Shown: in pieces, positions 20,141 through 31,989 of the stretch | Layout: every line of letters starts with the position of its first letter | Position numbering within the stretch: the stretch's first letter is position 1 | Origin: Sclerotiophoma versabilis | Lineage: Eukaryota; Ascomycota; Dothideomycetes; Pleosporales; Didymellaceae | Length of the DNA: 64,000 nucleotides | Assembly (NCBI GenBank): GCA_012274445.1 | Contig: JAAROD010000093.1 | Coordinates: 1,240,001-1,304,000 of the forward strand | Direction: 5' to 3' | The notes under the pieces: generated by a model | Told to the model about the DNA's origin: nothing | What the model saw: the letters and a program-made list of their open reading frames with translations, nothing else | Database searches by the model: none | Program-made: the position numbers and the translations under genes

Positions 20141-21897
20141 CTCAACGTTGAGCTGGACACGAATGTAGCAACGCGCACGCCTTTCGACTGTACCTCCGCT
20201 TTGACTCAGGATACGGATACAAACAATGCCGACAACTGGTGGGCTGATGCCCTATGAACGTGAGGCAGGGGAGTTGGAGACGTACTATATGGTGCGATGC
20301 ATCGCGTAGCGTTATTGATTTTCACCAAAGATTATTCCAGATCTAGCGGTCTAATACCCAATAGACCTTTCTGTTTCTCGTTCGGCATGCAGCGGGTAGT
20401 AGGGTTGGAGGACTGGTCTTGGTTTGCGCATGTGGCAAAAGCATAGGAAGGGGGGGGGGGGGGGGGGGGGCGCAGGGCCTTCTAGATATCCTGCCTTGAC
20501 GGCCATAAGAATAAAGTAAACGGATGCATTTCAGATATCACAGTCTTGTTCCGGCATTCTTGGACGACGTCAAGCTTGGGGAGGTACAGTAGCCTTTGAC
20601 GCAATGTTTGGCATAATTTCACCAAGCACCGCACCCAACATGGCGGCCAAGGGTTTATATATACATGATGCAGTAGTGGAACGGACCGCTAAGTGATGTC
20701 GTGATGTGCCTGTATGGTGGCAGTACGCAGTGTGTCGGCATCAAGTGCCGACAGAAGTATGGCCGACGGGAGCACATATTCTCTCCGATATGCTCTATGA
20801 CCTATGACATGCAGACAGTGACTTGCCAATGCGTATGCGAGCCACGTCGAGGCTGTTCAGTGTGGATCTCCCTGGCGCATACACCGACATCGTACATAGC
20901 ATGGGGGCTCCAGATCGGGGTCTTGCCGACGGTAGACCGTAAGGAGTTCCCGGTCTTTCCGTCTCTGAGCCGTTCAAACCTGCGCAATCCTTAAGCAGGA
21001 CCCATTCGAGCAGAGCGAGGTTGCAACCGTGGTGGGCCGGGCTGCCTCGCGCGGCCAAGACTGCCCTCTGGTGTCGTGCGTTGAGGCTTGTTTCGACGGC
21101 TGATGACGGAAATGCAGCCGTATGGGGCTAGTCGGTGTCTCTTTGGGCTGTTCAGCCTTTGTTATGTAATGCGGCGAAGAGAGAAGACGCAGAAACCAAC
21201 GGCCTCGACCTTCTGCAACTGGCACCGAGGCACCATATTTCTACATTCCCAGCGCGCTACCTCGCTTCGAGCCAGCGGAAGCCTACACGCACCACCCCTG
21301 TCCCTGCGCAGTGGACCTCCGGCGCGCCCTTGCCAAACGATCTTTCTGCGCGCTCCTCTGCGCGCACGGGGTCCCAGGGCGCCCTCTCATTGGCCGTTTG
21401 CGGCGTGCTCTCCAACGACTGCGTGAACAACATCTCAGCGGGCAGCATGCACAACCTCGTGGCCCTTTTATAATGTCCCGCCGGCACCGCAGCAGAGCTT
21501 GGCTCCTTATTCGTCGTCTGCCAGAGTCCAGCTAATCCCGGTGTTACCAGCACCACGCGAGTCTCTGCAGTGCTCCGTCCGACCTAAGGCGACACCCTGC
21601 TGCAAGCTTAGGGTGACTTCACTTCTTGAAACTTCTACCAACTACGCACGTCCGCCGTCTAGAAGGCGTCCCACGAGCCTCACTGTGCTCACCGCGAATT
21701 CTTTGCTTTTGGCCGTCCCTGCTGCCGCATAGGCGTCTGCCGACACCCGCACCATCACACGTTCGCTCATTACTCACCCTGTATGGGCAGATCTGCAGCC
21801 AGACCCATACCAGGATTTACTCGCTTGCGCGGTACTCGCGCATCGCCGTTGAGGCTTCGGAAACACCGCTGCTCAATTATCTCAGCCGGTTACCACC
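20141..21897. other. Intergenic region between CRM1 and PHO81
   Basis: 1.75 kb with CRM1 3' UTR at the left and, probably, a long PHO81 leader at the right. It carries a 21-base G homopolymer. A CACGTT element lies near 21756. No gene or repeat family recognised. Confidence 0.5.
20450..20470. repeat. Poly-G tract, 21 bases
   Basis: Uninterrupted run of 21 G on the plus strand, about 310 bp downstream of the CRM1 stop. Homopolymers of this length are unstable and easily miscounted by sequencers, so the exact number is uncertain. Confidence 0.9.
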
Positions 21898-24800
21898 ATG
21901 TATGTCGCGCCCCTCATATGGAGACCCTTCAACTCCGCCCCCGTGGTGTCGTAAGGAAGACTGCATCGAGCACCAGCTTAGCTTCCAAAGATGAGACCAC
22001 TGACTCCGCTCGCTTTTCTAGGAAGTTCGGCAAGCACATCCAGAAGCGCCAGCTGGAGATTCCAGAATATGCCGCCAGTTTCGTCGACTACAAGGCGCTC
22101 AAGAAGGTGAATCGAAGCATGCTGAAGTGGCTGTATATGTGTGCTGATGTGGTCTTAGCTCATCAAGAAGCTCAGTAGTACGCCGGTGATTCCTGCGCTG
22201 GGCGAGAACAGCCATGGTCACGAAACATTAGACCCGCAGACATCTCTGCAGGCGAACAAGGCCACATTCTTCTTCCGAGTGGTATGCATGTGCTGTGTCC
22301 TGGCTTGACGTCTTGCTTATAGTTGTCAGGAACGAGAACTGGAGAAGGTCAACACATTCTACCTTCAGAAGGAAGCCGAGCTCCGCCTGCGACTAACGAC
22401 CCTCCTGGACAAGAAGCGGGTCATGCAGCAGCATCCGCAGTCAGTCTCCAAGACGTCTTCGCGGTATATTGCTCTTGAAGAAGGCCTAAAGCAGTTTAGC
22501 ACAGACCTTAACAAGCTCGAGGTGATTGGTCTCCAAATTCTTGGGTTGCGGAGCTAACCCGTACTAGCAATTTGTGGAAGTGAACGAAACTGCCTTTTCA
22601 AAGATTCTGAAGAAGGTTTGCGCTCCTCTCTCACGACACATATTCACAACAGCTAACGTAGACAGTGGGATAAAACATCAAAGGTATGATGTCGTCTTTT
22701 ACACATTGGTTCCTGTTGCTAACTCCGTGCTAGTCGCGGGAAAAGCAGCTCTACTTGTCGAGAGCTGTCGAGGTACAGCCATGCTTCAACCGCGAAGTCA
22801 TCAGCACCCTTTCCGACCAGGCAACACAAGCAATCCTTGACTTCTCCGGGTGGGCAGAGGGCGAAGGAGTGCAAGCACCGCAGCCGACCGCAGAACCAAG
22901 AATTTTCGAACCCCTGATCGAAGCGAATCTCGAGCTCGACAATCAATTTATCCAAGCCATCAACATTTCGAACACATCGAAAATCCAAGAATGTCTTACA
23001 CGGTTATCGAATCTACCCGATGCCAGAGAGCACATTTCGCGAGCCTTCCTAAGCACAGTAGCCGAAGCACCAGAAGAGGCCCTTAGAATTGTGCTCGACT
23101 CCAACCAGGTCAATCTAGAGCAAGAGGATGAGATCAACGAGCGCAACTGCCTCCATAAGGCGGCCATTAGCGGACGTCTGGAGATTATTCGACTTGGGTT
23201 GTCGAGCAACGTCAACGTACACGCAACAGACGTCTATGGGCGGATACCTCTGCACTATGCTTCTATGCATGGTTACGTTGAGCTTGTCCAAGCATTGATT
23301 GACGCCGCTCCAGACACTGTAAACTTTCGCGACCAAGACAGCTTCACACCTCTCATACATGCAATTGTGCGCTCACAGTTACCATGCGTACAAATACTCC
23401 TGGCAAGAGGTGCTGATCTGAGTCGCACCGGTCCAGGCGAGCACATCCCACTAAATCTCTGCTGTCAATATGCTTCGCTAGAGATTATGGAGTTGCTCCT
23501 CCAAAGTTCAGCTGAAATGCTTGCGGACGCGGAGGGATTGTACCCACAACATCTCGTAGCTCGATCTGGGAAAACACCACAGATGCTGCTCCTGCTACAG
23601 AAATATGGGGCCGATCTGAACCAGCCGGACAAACTCTACCAATGGACTCCGCTATTCCATGCAGCAAGCGAAGGTCATGTAGAGTGCCTCAAGACTCTTC
23701 TTGAGTGCCGCGTTGACGTGGACATTGTTGACGAGAAGGGCTTGTCTGCTATGTACTACGCAACTTGGGAGGGTCATCTTGAATGCATGACGCTACTCGC
23801 TTCGGTGAGCCGTGGAGTGGGCTTGAAGACACAAAACCAGGTGTCGCCGCGGATAAACACTCTGCAACCGATGTCAAGCACAGCACCGGGTCCGATGGAC
23901 CTTGAGCTGGGGGACCCGGATGGCATCCCCGAGTTCATCCTTCCACCGCCAATCATACCCTTTCGTAGATACGGACACAACTTCTTGGATACGAAGACAT
24001 TCGTGGTTATCAGCTTCGAGAAGGTTGGGAAAGACGCGATACGATTCTACAACGACCAGAAGTACCCAGCGGCACGACTTATAATCTCGTCAAAGAGCTC
24101 GGATCTGATACCCAGAAATATACTGCTCCCGGTTCAGGACGAGTTCAAGGTCATCTCCTTTCAAATCGAAAATCTGGAGGCTTTCTCGATCGACTTCGAC
24201 GTGTATCCGACGATCGGCTCAAAGGTCATTGCACGCAGTGTGGCATCCCGAAAGGTGTTCACAGAACGGTCGAAGAGCACTGGGAGATGGCACTTGGAAC
24301 TCTTTGATCCGCGGCTACGAGCCATCGGGCAGATCGCTTTTGACTTCCAGGTCGTCAAGCCTTTCCACGGCATTCCGCTCGAGATTACACATTTTGCCAC
24401 GTATTGGAAAGCAACAAGTCAGGACGACAACCAGCCTCACACTTTAATCACTGGCTCGAGTTTATCTGGAGAGTACGTTCGCCTGTTCGTGCAGCTTACA
24501 GCGGATGGGGTCCCGGTTCTGTACCCAAGGTGGAAGATCAACCATGCGGGACTCGAGGTGCCAGTCAACATTCTCACATACTCTCAACTTGCCGCCATTG
24601 GTGCGCAACAGAACGCTACGACAGCAACGCAGTTGTCGAGTCTGAAAAACGCCACTTCGAACGATATTTCGTACATTTACGAAGCGCTAGTATCGTCTTT
24701 CATTACGTTGAAGGAAGCGTTATCTCTACTGCCAGCTCACATCCACGTGGAGCTGCATGTGCTGTTCCCATCAAGGCTAGAGGAGGAGCGAATCAAGCTC

Positions 24801-25385
24801 GGACCGACACATGACATGAACGAGTTCGCGGACAAGATTCTGTCAGTTGTATTCGAGCATGCCCGAGTGTTGAGGGAACAAGGTGCAGGAGAGATTGACG
24901 GGACACTACGAAGCGTGGTGTTTACCTCATTCAACCAGGACATCTGCACCGTGATCAACTGGAAACAACCAAACTGTAAGTCGAGCCAACACCAGCTTGA
25001 AGCAGCATACTGATGCGTGTACCCAGACCCAGTCTTCCTCTGCAACGAACTCGGCGCCGACTCGGCGCAATCCCCCTCTGGTCGCCATGCCATCCAAAGC
25101 TCCGGGCGGACGACCATCTCGGTCAAAGAAGCGGTCCAAATTGCGCGCGACAACAACTTTATGGGACTGATGTGCAGCTCACGGCTGCTGGACCTCGCCC
25201 CAGCGCTCATCGAGAGCATCAAAACGGCGGGCCTGGTGCTTGTCAGCGATATCACGGATAGCGTGGCGGAGAGTGGTGTAGGGCTTCAGGTTGCGCAGCC
25301 AAGACGGTACAGGACGCCAGATGGTGTGGACGGGTTCTTGAGGGGCAACGGGGTGTTGTGCTTCAATGAGACGGTCGACATGTAG
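21898..25385 (+). CDS. PHO81: PHO81/NUC-2 SPX-ankyrin-GDPD phosphate regulator
   Basis: CDK-inhibitor-type sensor of the phosphate starvation pathway. Exons 21898-21899, 22022-22106, 22159-22281, 22330-22521, 22568-22615, 22666-22683, 22734-24975 and 25027-25385 give 1022 aa. The start codon is split: AT in CCACCAT, then a 122-nt intron (GTATGT...TTCTAG), then G, giving the canonical SPX start MKFGKHIQKRQLEIPEYAAS. The SPX domain fills about residues 1-165 (KKLIKKLS, NTFYLQKEAEL). Ankyrin repeats lie at about 290-510 (NCLHKAAISGRLEIIRLGL, RIPLHYASMHGYVELV, TPLFHAASEGHVECL). A degenerate GDPD-like domain is C-terminal (VFTSFNQDICTVINWKQPN, then YPVFLCNELG). Exon 6 is an 18-nt microexon (WDKTSK). 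An upstream in-frame ATG at 21783 would give an N-terminal extension instead; I prefer the split start. Confidence 0.92.
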
Positions 25386-25974
25386 GATTGGAGAGTGGAG
25401 AGTGGAGAGTGGAGAGGAGGCGCAGGCTATGGAGCAGTAATGATGCAGAGCGAGCAGCAAGGGAAGATGGTCATTGCAAAAGCTGGGGTCTGTTGTATGG
25501 TCAAGGCATTGTTGCGTTAGGCTGTCAGAGAGGATTTGGGGACATGGGTTACACTATAGAGGAGGGTGGTGTTTGTCGTTTGTTGGTTCTTGCTCCTTGC
25601 TTGTTGATATACAAAGCTTCTCATACCCTGAAGGATAGCTCGGACCGGGGAGTTGGGACAAGGTGGCATCGGAAGGTGTATGGTGGAAACAATGAGCATG
25701 AACTAGTGCTTAGACAAAGCTTCGGCGTGCTAGGTCTGTTTAGGAAAGGGCGTGTACATGTGGATGGAGTGCGCCACCTGCGGTCGGCATCGAGATGCAG
25801 GGATCCCGATCTGCGATAGCGGCTCTGGTTCGAGAAAATGTCGGATCGGACGACAACGACATGACGACTCCAAGACTGGCGGCGCGGCTTTCGTTTCCGT
25901 CTCTCGCGTCGTAGCGATACAGGTGCTCTCCCTCCCTCTCTTCCTCGACGACGCCATGAACGCATAGCCACGTA
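25386..25974. other. Gap between PHO81 and the ABC1 kinase gene
   Basis: It begins with an imperfect 7-bp tandem repeat (GGAGAGT units, about 25390-25416) just after the PHO81 stop, then PHO81 3' UTR and the next promoter. Long frames on the minus strand here are opposite the following gene's N-terminus and have no family resemblance. Confidence 0.5.
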
Positions 25975-27860
25975 ATGTCTGCTTCGGTTGTTTCCCCGTT
26001 CCTCCGCCAGGGCTCCTCGCTCGTTCGTCGCGGCGCAGCGTGGACGTGCCGGACATGCGTCCAGTCGCAGCGCCAGACCCTCCTGCAGCAGCGGAGTGCA
26101 TTTGCAAGTAGGGCAGAGGCGGCCACACGGCCGGTCGCCAGGGCAGGCAGGAGAAGGCGCGGCGTGCTGGTGGTCGGCGGCGCAGCTGCTCTCGGTGCTG
26201 CCGCCGTCGCGCTCAACGACGAGGCAAAGCACGCGTGGTCGGCGGCGCAGCGGACGTACCGGGTGGCGGCGACGCTGGCACTGAACATCAAGGAGTACCG
26301 TGTCCTCCTGCGGGGCTGCGATTGAGCGCGACTGACGAGGGCACAGCTACCGCGACACGCTCAAGCGCGACTCGGCGCCCGACTACCAGGACCAACTCAA
26401 GGCATGCCACCTGCGCTGTGCAAAGCGCACGCTGCGCACGCTCGAGAGCAACGGCTCCATCTTCATCAAGCTGGGGCAGCACCTCAGCTCCATGAACTAC
26501 CTGTTGCCCAACGAGTGGTGCGACACCTTCATCCCGCTGCAGGACAAGTGCCCCGTCTCGTCCTTGGAGTCGATCCAGGACATGGTGCTCAAGGACACGG
26601 GCCGCCCGCTCTCCGACTACTTCTCTGCCTTTGACGAGACGCCCATCGGCGCGGCGAGCCTGGCCCAGGTGCACCGCGCAACCACCGTCGACGGCCAGAA
26701 AGTCGCCGTCAAAGTCCAGCACCCGGCCCTCGACGAGTGGGCCAAGCTCGACCTCGCCCTCACCTCCTTCACCTTCCGCACCCTGAAGCGCTGGTTCCCC
26801 GAGTACGACCTCACCTGGCTGTCCGAGGAGATGGAGGCGAGTCTGCCGCAGGAGCTCGACTTTGCCCTCGAGGGCCGCAATGCCACCCGCGCCCGCGCCT
26901 ACTTCTCCCACGTGCCCAGCTCGCCCGTCGTCATCCCCCAGGTCATGTGGGCGAAGCGCCGCATCCTGGTCATGGACTTTATTTCCGGCGCCCGCCCCGA
27001 CGACCTCGACTATCTGGACAAGCACGGCATTGACCGCGACGAAGTCTCGGCCGCGCTGGCGCGCATCTTCAACGAGATGATCTTCGGCCGCGACGCGCCG
27101 CTGCACTGCGACCCCCACGGTGGAAACATTGCCATCAGACACAACCCGCATCGGTGGGGGAGAGCGAACTTTGACGTTATTCTGTACGATCACGGATTGT
27201 ACAGAGATATCCCCATGACGCTGCGCCGCGCCTATGCGAAGCTCTGGCTCGCCGTGCTGGATGCCGATGAGCCCAAGATGCGCCGCTACGCTTACGAGAC
27301 GGCGGGGATCAGAGACGAGCATTTTCCACTGTTCGCGTCGGCAATCACGGGCAGGGACTACACGGTGCTCACGCAGAAGGATGCCGGCGGCGTAGCGTCG
27401 AGCCGCACCAACGAGGAGAAGAAGGTCATTGGTGACGCGCTGGGCGAAGGGTTGTTGGAGAACCTCATCCAGCTGCTAGGCCAGGTTCCGAGAGTCATCC
27501 TGCTGATCTTGAAGACAAACGATCTGAGTACGTACAACCCCTTCCTCCCACTACTGTACAGCCAGCTAACGGACCGCAACAGCGCGCAGTCTGGACGAAG
27601 GTCTGCACACCCGCCAGGGGCCGCTCCGCACCTTCCTCATCCTGGCGCGGTACGCGAGTCGAACCGTGTACGAAGAGAGCCTCGAGCAGCTCCAGGCACG
27701 CGGCAGCCTCCTCTGGCCGCGCAACTTCCTCGCCTGGCTACGGGCGTGGAGCAGACATTTCCGTGTCGAACTCCAGCTTACCAGCTATGAGACATGGCTC
27801 AAGCTGAGGGCACTGGCGGGGCTGAAGCAGATTGGCGTTGCGAATAGTTTTAGGGAGTAG
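25975..27860 (+). CDS. ABC1/ADCK-family mitochondrial atypical kinase (MCP2-like)
   Basis: UbiB-type atypical kinase-like protein. In yeast the closest type, Mcp2/Cqd2 (ADCK1 type), acts in mitochondrial lipid and coenzyme Q homeostasis. Exons 25975-26294, 26347-27527 and 27583-27860 give 592 aa. A basic N-terminus (FLRQGSSLVRRGAAW, QRSAFASRAEAATRP) looks like a mitochondrial presequence. A hydrophobic segment (GVLVVGGAAALGAAAVAL) follows. The signature motifs are all present: FIKLGQHLSS (KxGQ), GAASLAQVHRA (Ala-rich loop), VAVKVQHP (Lys), HCDPHGGNI, and YDHGLYR in place of the usual DFG. Splice joins give KDYRDTLK and NDLTRSLDEG. Assignment to the MCP2 branch is by recollection of motifs. 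Confidence 0.9.
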
Positions 27861-27874
27861 ATGGGGTGATGGCG

Positions 27875-27913
27875 AAGGAAGGAAGGAAGGAAGGAAGGAA
27901 GGAAGGAAGGAAG
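27875..27913. repeat. (GGAA)n microsatellite
   Basis: About ten GGAA units immediately after the ABC1 kinase stop codon, decaying into GAAA units to the right. Confidence 0.9.
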
Positions 27914-28636
27914 AAAGAAGAAAGGGAGAGGAAGAGATTGTGATTTGTTGCCGTCACAGTCTTTCCGTGGGGTTGTGAGATGTCATGTGAGGTGCTGTAT
28001 TGTATACCCTGGTGTACGGCGTTGTAGAGTTGCATGTAGACTAGAAGCGCGTGTGACTAGTGCCATGGTGGAATTTTGTTTCTGCATGTATTGCTCCGGA
28101 AAGCTGGGCAATTCTTGGACGAGCCTCATATATGAATCACAATGACAGTGTCGAGACAGAAGTGTGTTCTAGTGACGCTACCCCAGATGTCGAATCTTCA
28201 GCGTGTTTGACCAAGTGTTTGCAAAGTGTTTGGAAGCTGCAGGAAGCTGCAGGAGGCGGCAGGAGGCGGCAGAGCAGGGCGCTGAGAGCGAGAACGAGGA
28301 GGGTTTTCAGCGTGGGCCTCTGTCTTCTGGTCAAGTCAATGTTTCAGGCAGAGGGCAGAGAAGGGTGAAGGGTGGGCAGCACGCTCAGACGGGGTGGGTG
28401 CATCTCCTGCAGGGGATGCCGGAGAGGGCGCGGTTTGACATCATCGACGGTTCGCAGCGCCATGACAGACAGGCGTGTGCGTGGCGGCGCGATTCGTAGA
28501 AAGGCGAAGCTGGGCCGCGTTGCGAGGGAGGCTGCTCGCCACGCCTCTCTGCTGCCACTCTCGCCCGTGAGCTGCTTTCGTGTCTCGCACAGCATTCCAG
28601 GCCGAGCACCGTCGCTCGAGCCCGCATCGTTCTCGA

Positions 28637-28692
28637 CACCCTCGCACCCTCGCACCCTCGCACCCTCGCACCCTCGCACCCTCGCACCCTCG
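28637..28692. repeat. 8-bp minisatellite, seven CACCCTCG units
   Basis: Seven perfect consecutive copies of CACCCTCG, flanked on both sides by ACACCCTCG variants. Located about 490 bp upstream of the RSP5 start. Confidence 0.92.
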
Positions 28693-29023
28693 ACACCCTC
28701 GACCAGGGCGGGGCACGTCCGGCGCCAAGGCAGAACCTCGAAGCGCAGCGTCCCAGTCCCGACGGCCGTCAGCGTGTTGCCGCGAGCGCAGTCGAAGGGC
28801 CTCCCAGCGCGCCTCCGGATTCCCAGCGATTGCACACGGTTGAGTAAGCAGGACGACCGAGGACGACCGGCGTTGGCCCCCTCAGCCCTCAGCACTCAGC
28901 ATAGCGGTGGCGGCGCCTCGTTAGTCCCGCCCTGTAGCCGCTGCACAGCCTCTGTGGCCTGTACTCACTCGCACGCCCGCCCTCGACCGCCGACCGTCAC
29001 CGTCGCCCATCGCCCGCAGCAGC

Positions 29024-29069
29024 CTGTCCTGCCGCCCTGCCGCCCTGCCGCCCTGCCGTCCTGCCGTCC
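29024..29069. repeat. 8-bp minisatellite, CCCTGCCG units
   Basis: Five to six copies of CCCTGCCG, the last with CCTGCCGT variants. Lies within about 150 bp of the RSP5 start, so probably in its leader or core promoter. Confidence 0.8.
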
Positions 29070-29180
29070 TAGCCAGCCTGCGTGCTGCTGCAACACCAGC
29101 TGATCGCAGTCCCGCACCCCGGCGAGCTCTGAGAGCCGCCCCCGTCGCAGAACCCCAACCCTCGACGCCTGCGCATCATC

Positions 29181-31989
29181 ATGGACGGAGCGGGCCAGCC
29201 CAACCTGCGCGTCACCAGTGCGTCCCCCAGCACCCGCACCCGCACCCGCACCCACACCCACATCCAGCACCCAGCACCCAGCACCCAGCACCCGTCGAGC
29301 TAACAACCTGCAGTCATCGCCGCCGATGGCCTCTACAAGCGCGATGTCTTCCGTACGTACCTGACGAGCAGCCCTCGACTGACACAGCACTCACCCGCGC
29401 CCAGGCTTCCCGGACCCCTTCGCCGTCGCCACCATCAACGGCGAGCAGACGCGCACCACGAGCGTCATCAAGAAGACGCTGAACCCCTACTGGAACGAGA
29501 GCTTCGACATGTACCCCACCCCACCCCACCCCCGCCTGCACACAAACAATGCTGATACATGTCCCAGGCGCGTCAACGAAGAGAGCGTCCTTGCCGTCCA
29601 GATCTTCGACCAGAAGAAGTTCAAGAAGAAGGACCAGGGCTTCCTCGGCGTCATAAACGTCCGCATAGGCTCTGTCATCGACCTTGACGCTGGCGGTGAC
29701 GGTACCCTTCTTCCCTGTTCCTGCCGTGCTTCCACCCACTAACGCTTCGCAGAAATGCTCACCCGCGACCTGAAGAAGTCGAACGACAACATGGTCGTCC
29801 ACGGCAAGCTCATCCTGAATCTCTCTACCAACCTGCAGGCGCCCATCAGCAACCAGGCAGGAGCTGCTACACCCCGTCCCGCCCCCTCCACCCACCCCTC
29901 CGTGAACGGCGCCACCACTGCAGGAGCTTCGACCCCACAACAGTCGACGTCGAACCTCAACCCCAACATGTACCCCGGCCAGCGACCCACCTCGACCACC
30001 CAACCTTCGGCTCAGAGGCTTAGCCAAGCAGGCTCTACAGGCCCGCCCACCACGGCCCCACCGGTTTCAACCAACGGAGCGCCCGCAGCAGGTCAGAGCC
30101 AGAATCCCGGATACAGCGCGTTCGAAGATTCGCAAGGCAGGCTTCCCAACGGCTGGGAGCGTCGCGAGGACCATTTGGGCCGCACCTACTACGTTGATCA
30201 CAACACGAGGCAGACGACCTGGATCAGGCCTGGCGCAGGCTTCAACGAGAGCGACAACCGCAATGCAGTCGCAGCATCCACCCAGCAGGAGCGTGTTCGA
30301 CACCAGAATCGTATGTTGCCCGAGGATCGAACGGGAGCAAACTCGCCTACCCTCGCCGAACGCCAGCCTTCACCACCAAACACCGGTGCGGGCGCTGCGA
30401 ATGCTGCGAGCATGATGGCGACCGGCGCTACTACCGCCGGGACGGGAGAGTTGCCTTCAGGTTGGGAGCAGCGACACACCCCAGAAGGGCGACCGTATTT
30501 TGTGGACCACAACACGCGCACGACCACCTGGGTGGATCCCCGCCGACAGCAGTACATCCGCATGTACGGCGGACAGGCGGCCAACGGAAGCACCATCCAG
30601 CAGCAGCCCGTCTCCCAGCTCGGACCCCTGCCATCCGGATGGGAAATGCGACTCACCAACACGGCGAGAGTGTACTTTGTCGATCACAACACAAAGACCA
30701 CAACCTGGGACGATCCGCGATTGCCGTCTTCTCTGGACCAGAACGTGCCGCAGTACAAGCGTGATTTCCGTCGCAAGCTGATCTACTTCCGCTCGCAACC
30801 CGCGCTTCGCATAGTGAGCGGACAGTGCCACGTCAAGGTCAGGCGAACGCATATCTTCGAGGACTCGTACCATGAGATCATGCGCCAGTCTGCCGCAGAC
30901 CTGAAGAAGCGATTGATGATCAAATTTGACGGAGAAGATGGTCTGGATTACGGAGGTCTGTCTCGTGAATTCTTCTTCCTGCTGTCCCACGAGATGTTCA
31001 ACCCCTTCTACTGCCTCTTCGAATATTCCGCCCACGACAACTACACCCTCCAGATCAACCCCCACTCTGGCATCAACCCTGAGCACTTGAACTACTTCAA
31101 GTTCATCGGACGTGTAGTCGGTCTGGCCATCTTCCACCGTCGTTTCCTGGATGCCTTCTTCATTGGAGCTTTCTACAAGATGATTCTCAGGAAGAAGGTC
31201 GCGCTGCAGGACATGGAGGGTGTCGATGCTGATTTCCATCGCAACCTGGAATGGATGTTGAACAACGACATCACTGACGCGCTCGAGCTTACTTTCGCTA
31301 CCGATGACGAGAGGTTTGGTGAGACTGTCAGTATTGAGCTGAAGCCGGGTGGTGACAACATCGAGGTCACAAACGAGAACAAGCACGAATACGTCGAGTA
31401 AGTGCCCTGTTTGCAGGAGGCGACCAAAATGCTAACATGAACAGATTGATCACAGAATGGCGCATTCAGAAACGAGTCGAGGAACAGTTCAACGCCTTCC
31501 TCAGTGGATTTAACGAGCTCATTCCTCCAGATCTAGTCAACGTCTTCGATGAGCGCGAGCTCGAACTGCTCATTGGTGGTATCGCTGACATCGACATCGA
31601 AGACTGGAAGAAGCATACCGACTACCGCGGTTACACTGAAAACGATGAGGTTATCCAGAACTTCTGGAAGTGTATCCGCAGCTGGGACGCCGAGCAGAAG
31701 TCGCGTCTGCTACAGTTCGCTACTGGTACTTCGCGTATCCCCGTCAACGGTTTCAAGGATTTGCAGGGTAGCGATGGGCCCAGGAGATTTACGATTGAAA
31801 AGGCCGGTGAGCCTAATCAGTTGCCCAAGTCACACACATGGTATGTTGGATTTCTCTCAACTTACATTGCAGTTGCTGACTATACTTAGTTTCAACCGTC
31901 TCGATTTGCCTGCGTACAAGACATTCGAGGCACTCAACCAGAAGCTCACAATTGCTGTCGAGGAGACTGTTGGCTTTGGACAAGAGTAG
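29181..31989 (+). CDS. RSP5: NEDD4-type HECT E3 ubiquitin ligase Rsp5
   Basis: Ubiquitinates membrane transporters and many other substrates for endocytosis and sorting. Exons 29181-29217, 29314-29352, 29405-29510, 29568-29701, 29753-31397, 31445-31840 and 31890-31989 give 818 aa. Domain order: N-terminal C2 (LRVTIIAADGLYKRDVFRFP, LNPYWNESFDM), then a Pro/Thr/Ser linker. Three WW domains follow at about 237, 338 and 397 (LPNGWERREDHLGRTYYVDH, LPSGWEQRHTPEGRPYFVDH, LPSGWEMRLTNTARVYFVDH). The HECT domain starts at about 450 (DGLDYGGLSREFFFLLSHEM). The catalytic Cys786 in HTCFNRLDLPAY sits 32 residues from the end, as in yeast Rsp5. Its TGT codon is split by the last intron. Intron 1 carries a (CACCCG/CACCCA) repeat. 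Confidence 0.97.
29231..29294. repeat. C-rich hexamer/heptamer repeat in RSP5 intron 1
   Basis: CACCCG and CACCCA hexamers grade into AGCACCC heptamers within the 96-nt first intron of RSP5. Confidence 0.75.

Larger units (their letters stand above)
27861..29180. other. Repeat-bearing gap between ABC1 kinase and RSP5
   Basis: Holds a tetranucleotide microsatellite and two C-rich 8-bp minisatellites, probably in the RSP5 promoter and leader. The pyrimidine-rich sequence gives open frames on both strands but no recognisable protein. Confidence 0.55.

Noticed and set aside
26288..27322. 344-codon minus-strand frame
   Set aside because: Exact antisense of the ABC1 kinase exon 2, whose motifs are unmistakable on the plus strand.
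28372..29103. 243-codon plus-strand frame through the CACCCTCG repeat
   Set aside because: Open only because the 8-bp repeats lack stops; low complexity Ser/Pro/Arg product.
30457..31386. 309-codon minus-strand frame
   Set aside because: Antisense of the RSP5 HECT domain.
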